The notes beneath the pieces were generated by a model. It saw only the letters and a list, made by a program, of their open reading frames with translations. It did no database searches and was not told where the DNA came from. From Tachypleus tridentatus (taxonomy: Eukaryota > Arthropoda > Merostomata > Xiphosura > Limulidae), in the NCBI RefSeq assembly GCF_004210375.1, contig NC_134828.1, positions 20,824,400-20,888,399 on the forward strand: a DNA stretch of 64,000 nt, given 5' to 3'. Made by a program: the position numbers and the translations under genes. This document shows, one piece after another, positions 56,501-64,000 of the stretch (the stretch's first letter is position 1; each line of letters opens with the position of its first letter).

Positions 56501-59500
56501 TAATGCTTTGTATTTTTGTAACATTTCTGGATATATAGATATTTAATTGCAATTTTAACAATACTGAGAGATTATAGGAATATAACTAAGCAATTAAAAC
56601 TGAAGAAAAGACTTTTCAAGATTTTCTGTGAAATGTCATTTAACAAAAATGCATATTCTAACTGAGGGAAAAGTTAGGACACCCCCACATTTAACCCATA
56701 TAAAATGGCTCAACTCCCACACAGGTGTATCACACCAGATGCATGTGATTAGAAGATCATTACTCAGCATTGTGAATGAGGTGTGCCCTATTTAAACCTC
56801 AGACATTTAGTTTGGTGCGCCCCTGACTGTTGAAGTGAGAGTGAGCACCATGGTGAGAGCAAAAGAGCTGTCTGAGGCCTTCAGAAAGAAAAAACTGTAG
56901 CAGCTTATGAGTCTGGTAAGGGATTTAAAAAGATCCCAAAAGATTTTGAAATCAGCCATTCCACTGTCCGGAAAATAGTCAACAAGTGGAGGGCTTTCAA
57001 AATAATTGCCAACATGCCCAGGTCTGGTCGTCCAAGCAGGTTCACCCCGAGAGCAGACCGCAAGATGCTAAAAGAGGTCTCCAAACACCCTAACATGTCA
57101 TTACAGGACCTACAGCAAACTCTGGCAACTGTTGATGTGAAAGTGCATGCCTCTACAATCAGAAAGAGACTGCACAAGTTTAACTTGCATGGGAGGTGTG
57201 CAAGGAGGAAACCTTTGCTCTCTAAGAGAAACATCAAGGCCAGACTGAAGTTTGCCAGAGAGAATGTAGACAAAGACCAGGACTTCTGGAATAATGTTCT
57301 TTGGACGGATGAGTCCAAAATTGAATTATTTGGACACCAGGATAGAGGACGTATTTGGCGTAAACCAAATACAGCATTCCAGGAAAAGAACCTCATACCA
57401 ACTGTGAAGCATGGAGGTGGAAGTGTCATGGTTTGGGGCTCCTTTGCTGCAGCAGGACCTGGACAGCTCACAATCACAGAACCCACTATGAATTCTACTG
57501 TGTATCAGAGGGTGCTTGAGGATCATGCGAGACCATCTGTACGAAAATTAAAGCTGAAGCGGAACTGGACCCTGCAATACGACAATGACCCAAAACATAC
57601 CAGTAAATTCACCAAGGACTGGCTGAAAACTAAGAAATGGAGAGTCCTGGAATGACCAAGTCAAAGCCCAGATCTTAATCCCATTGAGATGCTGTGGGGT
57701 GACTTGAAACTGGTTGTACATGCAAGAAACACCTCAAACATCTCACAGCTGACAGAATTCTGCATTGAGGAGTGGGGGCAAACTTTCTTCAGACCAATGT
57801 CAGAGACTGGTAGATGACTACAAGAAGTGTCTCACTGCAGTTATTTCAGCCAAAGGGGGTAACACTAATAATTAGGGGGTAGGGTGTCCTAACTTTTTCC
57901 TCAGTTACAATATGCAGTTGTGTAGAATTACATTTACAGAAGATCTTGAAAAGTCTTTTCTTCAGTTTTAATTGTTTAGTTATATTCCTATAATCTCTCA
58001 GTATTGTTAAAATTGAGATTAAATATCTATATATCCAAAAATGTTACAAAAATACACAGGCTTTCATAGGATGTCCTAATTTTTTCACATGACTGTAGGT
58101 ACACTGGTTTATGTTTTATAATGATTTGTAACTACAACCTAAATACACTGGTTTATGTTTTATAATGCTTTGTAACTACAACCTAAATACACTGGCTTAT
58201 GTTTTATAATGCTCTGTAAGTACAACCTATGTATACTTGTTTTGTAATGCTCTGTGAATGCAATCCAAGTATACTGATTTATGTTTTGTAATACTCTGTG
58301 AATGCAATCCAAGTATACTCATTTATGTTTTATAATGTCTACAGTCTAATTATACTAGTTTTTATTTTATAAATTTTTAGACACGTTTAGAGTACTCCTA
58401 AATTACAATAAAGGTGATAAAATGTTTTAGTAATTGACATTTTCCAAATAATACTCCAACAAATATTCAGTCAGTAATATATACGATTTGAAACTTTCTA
58501 AAATTAAAACCAAAATTGACTTTTTCTACTTTGAAAGACACAGTTTTCACACACCCAGCTTGAAAGAAACTGAAGATGGCACACCCTACTTTGAAAGAGA
58601 GTAAATTTAACTCTTACTACCTTGAGAGAGACTGAAGTTGACTTATTATTTTAAAGAAACTAAAATTGACTCATCACACCTTAAAAGAGAGTGAAGTTGA
58701 TTCTTACTAGCTTGAGAAACACCAAAGTTGATTCTTGATAGCTTGAAAGAGACTGAAATTGCTGTTTATTGGTTTGAAAGAGATAAAAGTTGGCTCTTTA
58801 TTCTTTAAAGAGGTGAAGTTGACTCATGTTAACTTGAAATAGATGTAAACTGATTATTATTCTGAAAGAACCTTCTCACCTGTTTTCTCTTAGTAACCTG
58901 AACCCTTGTCTTTACATAAGGAAAGCTGTTTTCTGTAGTTAGAATGGTTCTTCTCTTAAACTGTTCATGCAAATCTCCATGAGCCCTACCATCCGGAGTG
59001 AAGGGCGTGGCATACACAAAACAGTCTGTGAAACAGTCAATCTGTTAATTAATGCTATGTCAAGATCATTATTAAGATACCCAAGTTATTCTTGTCTGAC
59101 TAAATACTATTCAACATTTTTCTGTTAAATTTGTTCGTAACTGTACATTAAATGGTTCAAAAAATAATCCTAAACTTTAAATAAATAAATAAATACAAAG
59201 TAGTAGAAATGACATTAAATCTCTCAACAGGGATTTGGTCAATTTGACCCACCTTGTGACCTTTTTGTACTCATTTCAAAGTCTTTATACAATTTTATAC
59301 TAATAATTTTTAATAGTGTGTACATTTTCATGAAATTTAGCAGTCTTTCAGTAACCATTATAATTATTTCACATACAAAAATCATATTTGTGAAGTATTT
59401 TCAATAAACTAAAAAAAGATTTGTACTTGAACATGCGAGTACAGTAGAACCCCTCTAAGTGGCCACCCCTCAGATTCAGTCACCCCTTAAAAGCAGTCAT

Positions 59501-60931
59501 TCAATCACAGTCCCTTTTTGTTTACATAATCCCTAATTATGTACAATGGAACCCCTCTAATCAGGCCAATTTGTCTCAGTGACAAAGATGGCTGTTTTAG
59601 ACAGGTTCCACTGTATTTGTTTTGAATAGTCAATGTGCAAAGTGATTTTCATGTTATGATTAAAAATACTTTTCTTCGTCTTAAAAATCTCTAATTTAAT
59701 TTGTAGAATCTCTAAAACCACCTAAATAGACTTCAAATGTTTTATATTTTATCTGTTATTTTCTGAATCCTAACTCCACACATGGTTGATCAATTTGACT
59801 AACCTCATAACCACCAGAAGAAAATAAATTGAAATGCATCTAAATCACTCTCTTTTTCTTTCTAGAATAACTTCAAATGTAGTTTGAAACTACAGTTGTT
59901 TATCCTAAGTAACCTTAAACTTGGTATGGTAAACTTCTATTTATAATTAAATTATATTGTTTTATAACTTTTTGAACCATGTCCACCTACCATTTGTGCC
60001 ATTATAAGCTGTAAATCACTTGAGGAATATGCAGCTCATGCACTATCAAATTACATCATTCACAAGCTATTCCAAACTTCATGCTTGCATGCATGCCTTG
60101 TGAAATATTTTTATTATATTAGCATTATTATATATTTTATAACCTTAAAGAACCTAAAACGACCCCTACTGTTACATTTTAGCTCCTTTTGTAATTATTA
60201 ATAAAGAATAAACATGAAAATTAAAAAATAAAGTACTTACTCAATCTTCTGTTTTCTTACTGTAAATTGTCCATCACATTCAACCCTACTTTTTTATACT
60301 AATGGCAGTGATGCACTAAATTTTTATTTAATTAAATAATGCACCAAATAAAACAGACTAATAGCAAGTCAAAAGTAGACAATTTCCCCTAACTCTAAAA
60401 CATTTTTAAGCTTTCTAGCTGAGTGACAAGAACTTACAAATTCATCATAGCTACTTCTTAGCCTTCCCATGTTGGTCCTGAGTAAAATTGGCAATTATCT
60501 GTTTAGAACACAATGTTATACAATACATCATTTGATACATGAAAATCTTGTCTTTCTATTGGTAATAGATGATAAAAAGTTAAACATAAGAGAGAACTAT
60601 TAAAAAATCCTGAAAAAGAGAATGAAAGAGGTAAGTGTGATTCTGTTTGATAGCTCTGTAACCAAACAAAATTGAAGGATATAAAAATTATAGTTTGTCT
60701 GAACAATGACAAATTAATTTTCTACATTTTGGAGAGGTTGTAGATAAAATAGAGAAGAAAAATGTGTCACATGTCACAAGGAAAATTCAGGATTTTTTAA
60801 CACTCCTTTAAAAGTGGGGCCTAATAGGCCCCAGAGCAACTTGAAAGGTTATTAATATTAGGCTAATAATTTTGTATTTAAATGAAATTGCCATTTAAAT
60901 CCATTAATGAATGGATTAACGAGATTCCAAT

Positions 60932-60965
<34 letters not shown>

Positions 60966-63517
60966 GGGGAACGGGCTTGGAGAAATCAGGACTAGAAACG
61001 TCTTTTCATAGGAGTGTTAAAAATACTGTCTTTTAGAATTAAGAAATTAAAACTTATATACTGTTAAAATGTGGATTATTAGCCAAGATTTTATGCTATA
61101 ATAATTGATATAACTTAAATGAAAAGTAGTTTAATAATAATTGGAATGTAAGAGATCTAAAACCTTGTGTTGTGTGCCGTAAAGGTGACAGTGTTAATGT
61201 ATAAAACAAGTACACTATGAAACTTTCTACACAACAATCTAATATACAAATACGCATTTTAAACTTAATTGAGTTTTTAAAAAACCATATTAACATTATA
61301 ATAATACAACATACAACACTGTAGTGTATTTCACTATGAAAACTGAGTTCACCAATGCCTTTTTGGTAATACTTACTAAGTTGTGACTATTTTGCAAAGC
61401 ATGGCATTTGAAAAACAGAAAGGAAACTTACTGATATTATAGTTCTTTTCAAAATATGTCACTCTGTTTCTTTCTTCATACATTTCAAAATAAGGTTCCA
61501 CATAGGTTATCTGAATGTAAGCCTATATCAAAAGGATAAAAATCAGACATCGGCACATATTGTGAAGGTTATTAATAATCTAATATTTTAGAAGAAACAA
61601 CAATCATTCAACTTTTTTTTTTGTTAGTACAATGATAATAAATATCAGACAGTTCATCATGTCTTGCTAATTAATTATTTATTTGTAGTTTTCAAGAAGT
61701 TATTCTCTTTCCTTAATAAATGGATAACTTTGTTTTGGCATCTTTGTAAGTATAGCAAAGCTGCTAAGGCAATCTGCAGTCATTTTGTCTTTTTTTAACT
61801 ACTGACCAACAAATGAAAATTTGTCAATAGCACTCCACTACCCACACTAAGGGATTGATTCTCACTCTTATAACACACCTACAGTTTAAAAGTCCAAGGT
61901 AATAATATTTTGTGGTATTGCAGATTTTTAAACCATGTTCACCATCTATAAAGCTTGGAGTTCTTTCAGAGGAGCCGCACATTGGCTCAGCAATAAATCT
62001 GAAGGCATTTAACACTACAAATCAGATTTCAATATTGTGGTTGGCATAACACATAGCCTGTTGTGTAGCTTTGTGCTTAGCAACAAACAAATCTACCATA
62101 AGGCTAACCCATACTCCCATATTAAACTCATTGTATATGCATCCAAACAAGGTAAACTTTTAAATAAAGATATCTTTAAAGACACATATCCAAAGACCTA
62201 TACAACTTAAAAGGAAAAACTCAATTTATCATCCATTACTTTTTCTTGGTTCAGCTTTGATGAGTCAACAGTGTTGGAGTCCTTGATGACCTCTGTACAT
62301 TCAGCTCCAAATCTTTCTGAATAAAAATTCTGAAATACAAAATGAAACTTTTTAACAACATACACAATATATTTCATTTAGAGACAAATATTATTGTATA
62401 ACTACTTGATAGTGCAAAAGCTATGCAGAATTGTGCAAAAAAGAAAGAAAAAAACAACTGACAAACTCCAAAATCTGTCACTGGTGGACATGTTAAAAGT
62501 AGAAATCTGTTATGATTATATAGTTACAATCTCATCTTATTATAAGAAATTTGGCTATCTCACGTTGCTCAATAATAGTTTCATAAAGTCTTTTTACCTC
62601 TAAGCGATGAGATATCTCTGGTAGCTTGGTCAGGGTTGGTTCCTTGTAAATGAATTCTTTTTCATCCAAGTCTCCAAATTTGTAGCCATAGAACCCCACT
62701 CTAAAGTAGGTTCCAAAAACACGCTTTCCAGTCTTGAGAAAAGTAAACAAAACTACAAATGTTAAATTTGGTGCTAAAGACGTGCTTCCTAATCCTACAA
62801 AAATTACAACAAACTACAAATTTAAACTTTTTTTAATGTATACTTTACAATAAATTTTTTCCCATAGTTATCCAAACAAATTTCTTAAAATAGTAGTAGT
62901 TTTGGATGCACAAAAAAAACAACTTATTCAATAATCATGGTTAACACCTGTTGATCTATTTTGGTGAAAGCCTCATGAAGTTTGTTGTGAATATTAGCCA
63001 ATTTCTTGTAATCACGATGAGCTTCGGCAATGGGGATCAGTATTTTGTAGACTTCATTCATTGCTTCATACGTTCCTGCCTACAAAATGAGGTATTTAAA
63101 AGAATCATAATGAAACATGAGTTTAAATATTAACTTTTACTTGACATTTGCAAAAATTAATTTGACAATAATAAACATGCATATCTACTTCTTTATAACT
63201 CTCTTCAAAAAGGAAAATATAATTGAAACATTTTCAGCAATAGAAAAAAATAACTATCCCTTGACTATAGTCTAAGCATCATTACAAAGGGTTTTTATTA
63301 AATTTATTAATGTGTAATCCCTTTCTAAATCTAAGATATGTTTGAACAAAATGCAGGTTACTAAGATGCTTACCAAAGAGAAAGAACTAGCAGCTTGTTC
63401 CAACAAACCAGTAAGACCGTTCTCTGTGAAGTACTTTCCAGTACAAATTCCTTCTTCATCGGGGGATAAAATGTCATCTGATACAGCACTTTCCTCAAGA
63501 ATGTTGTATGATAGGGA
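53571..63517 (-). CDS. DOCK-C (DOCK6/7/8-like) guanine-nucleotide exchange factor, 3' part, DHR2 domain
   Basis: Exons in order: 63517-63374, 63079-62948, 62732-62598, 62329-62240, 61522-61432, 59025-58880, 55132-54989, 54460-54347, 53724-53571. All have AG/GT borders. The product matches DOCK7-class DHR2: '[18 protein letters not shown]', '[20 protein letters not shown]', '[16 protein letters not shown]', '[15 protein letters not shown]' (nucleotide-sensor helix region) and '[18 protein letters not shown]'. By family knowledge DHR2 exchanges GDP on Rac/Cdc42 at the membrane. The last exon reads ...VLRAGR-stop (TAA 53573-53571), but AG|GTAAAG there is also a possible donor. Exon 54460-54347 ends in ten A's and is one base out of phase with the next. 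The remainder lies beyond 64000. Confidence 0.95.
55390..56508. repeat. Minisatellite, 44-bp unit, left part
   Basis: Unit 'cctaaatacactggtttata' plus 'ttttataatgctttgtaact' plus acaa, about 25 copies, in a DOCK intron. A block of several units is itself duplicated (about 55800-55980 against 56050-56230). Confidence 0.97.
56509..58097 (+). mobile_element. Tc1-type transposon inside the 44-bp minisatellite
   Basis: Inverted ends of about 200 bp share 'aatactgagagattatagga' and 'gaagaaaagacttttcaaga'. The right end is complete (...CACATGACTG|TA) with outer and inner direct-repeat motifs (attaggacatcct and gttaggacaccct), an IR/DR layout. The outer ~40 bp of the left end are missing. Minisatellite resumes directly after it. 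Confidence 0.95.
56850..57870 (+). pseudogene. Tc1-like transposase (DD34E), inactivated
   Basis: ATG at 56850 begins [14 protein letters not shown], then a frame change near 56890 disrupts the paired helix-turn-helix. The long open part to 57655 has '[15 protein letters not shown]', '[15 protein letters not shown]' (first Asp) and 'YDNDPKHTS' (second Asp). A TGA at 57653-57655 stands where the family has Trp; '[17 protein letters not shown]' (the Glu) follows it in frame, and a further indel near 57775 breaks the end. It closely resembles Tc1 transposases I recall from fish and other animals. The antisense frame 57486-56905 is a shadow. Confidence 0.93.
58098..58360. repeat. Minisatellite, 44-bp unit, right part
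   Basis: The same unit as 55390-56508 continues, increasingly diverged, after the Tc1 element. Confidence 0.93.
58500..58850. repeat. Diverged tandem repeat, ~40 bp unit
   Basis: Reiterated 'cttgaaagagactgaagttg' with variants, in a DOCK intron. Confidence 0.75.
59215..59830. repeat. Dispersed repeat of unknown class, holding a Tigger-like MITE
   Basis: Parts near 59640-59780 ('attttcatgttatga', 'tacttttcttc', 'acctaaatagacttcaaatg') resemble 63760-63925 in the same orientation. Class and ends are unknown. Confidence 0.5.
59440..59615. mobile_element. pogo/Tigger-like MITE, 176 bp
   Basis: Ends 'tacagtagaacccctctaag' and 'gacaggttccactgta' are inverted and TA-bounded. CAGTRGAACC termini are typical of the pogo/Tigger group. 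An internal 'tggaacccctctaatcaggc' repeats the terminal motif. Confidence 0.7.
60797..61020. mobile_element. piggyBac-type MITE, empty copy
   Basis: 224 bp with TTAA at both ends, inverted relative to 46131-46645 and lacking the SINE. It lies in the DOCK intron between exons 61432 and 59025. Confidence 0.92.
62010..62093 (+). mobile_element. tRNA-derived SINE, family 2, 5' truncated
   Basis: 'cagatttcaatattgtggtt', 'cacatagcctgttgtgtagc' and 'tttgtgcttagcaacaaaca', in a DOCK intron. Confidence 0.8.
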
Positions 63518-64000
63518 CTGTGACAAACAAACAGATGTTACATACACAGTTTAAACTCTCACTTTAACCCTATGTGCTTGGAATTGGTCCAATAGAACAG
63601 TGCCATATTAGGAAATTATAATTTATCATAATTTTGAATTAATTCTACACATTTTTGTAAAATTTCACAAAATTTTGTTAACTGTACAATTCAATTGTAC
63701 ACACATATACTAAATTTTTACTAAAGATTTGTTTGTGAATTTACTAAGTCAGTCTGACTCAGACTGAGTGAAAAGTCATTTTCATTTTATGAATTGAAAT
63801 ACTTTTCTTCCTCTAACCAGTTTTTGTGTTTCATTTCCATAACCTCTAGAGCCTCCTAAATGAATGTCAATTTTTTTGGGTAGAACTGTATATTTTATTT
63901 GTCATTTTGTCTACTCTAACACTAACTGTAGTAAAATCCCAAATTGTGTGCAGTGTACAGTAAAATAAAAGATTGAAAAATATAAAATAAATGGAACAAC
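63518..64000. other. DOCK intron and second copy of the dispersed repeat
   Basis: No further exon seen to the edge. 63550-63960 resembles 59215-59830 in parts. Confidence 0.5.

Noticed and set aside
56905-57486. 193-codon - strand open frame
   Set aside because: Antisense shadow of the Tc1 transposase.

Overview
This is a 64 kb piece of an arthropod nuclear genome. It is AT-rich and gene-poor, with introns and dense decayed repeats. My best guess is a chelicerate, probably a horseshoe crab. The reasons are the crustacean hyperglycaemic hormone / ion transport peptide (CHH/ITP) genes, a DOCK-C exchange-factor gene, and tRNA-derived SINEs that I recall as abundant in horseshoe crab assemblies. 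That assignment is from memory and was not searched.

Real host genes. (1) ITP/CHH-like gene A, + strand: coding exons 17101-17318 and 21003-21123, with a likely TATA promoter and 5' UTR exon at 15326-15424. (2) ITP/CHH-like gene B, + strand: coding exons 35585-35787 and 39580-39694, with two candidate TATA promoter/5' UTR exons at about 22965-23040 and 31470-31589. A and B are tandem paralogues with the same exon layout, intron phase and six-cysteine spacing. B has canonical prohormone processing sites; A has lost them. (3) The 3' end of a DOCK6/7/8-type (DOCK-C) guanine-nucleotide exchange factor, - strand, 53571-63517. Eight or nine exons covering the DHR2 catalytic domain lie here; the rest of the gene lies beyond the right edge.

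Layout. 1-4000: a 500-N assembly gap beside a ~265 bp inverted repeat, and a broken copy of a repeated arthropod gene family flanked by inverted repeats. 4600-6590: a decayed Polinton/Maverick fragment (integrase with chromodomain, penton-like, capsid-like). 6590-9700: SINEs and two Penelope-like 3' ends with decayed hammerhead motifs. 10400-13680: a scrambled Ty3/gypsy relic bounded by inverted repeats. 13690-21420: ITP gene A and five minisatellites. 21960-34000: MITE, SINEs, tandem repeats and candidate promoters. 35585-40060: ITP gene B with a deleted mariner in its intron. 40925-41565: Penelope-like relic with a hammerhead-like motif. 43015-46085: gypsy relic with both LTRs, whose integrase C-terminal codons have become a minisatellite. 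46131-46645: a piggyBac-type MITE holding a young SINE. 46650-64000: DOCK gene, its 3' flank, several minisatellites, a Tc1 element inside a 44-bp array, and a second, empty copy of the same MITE.

The hormone pair and the DOCK gene are not obviously linked in function. Most of the remaining sequence is mobile-element debris. The most informative signals are the unequal fate of the two ITP paralogues, the SINE core shared by different tRNA-like heads, the filled/empty MITE pair, and the hammerhead-like motifs.
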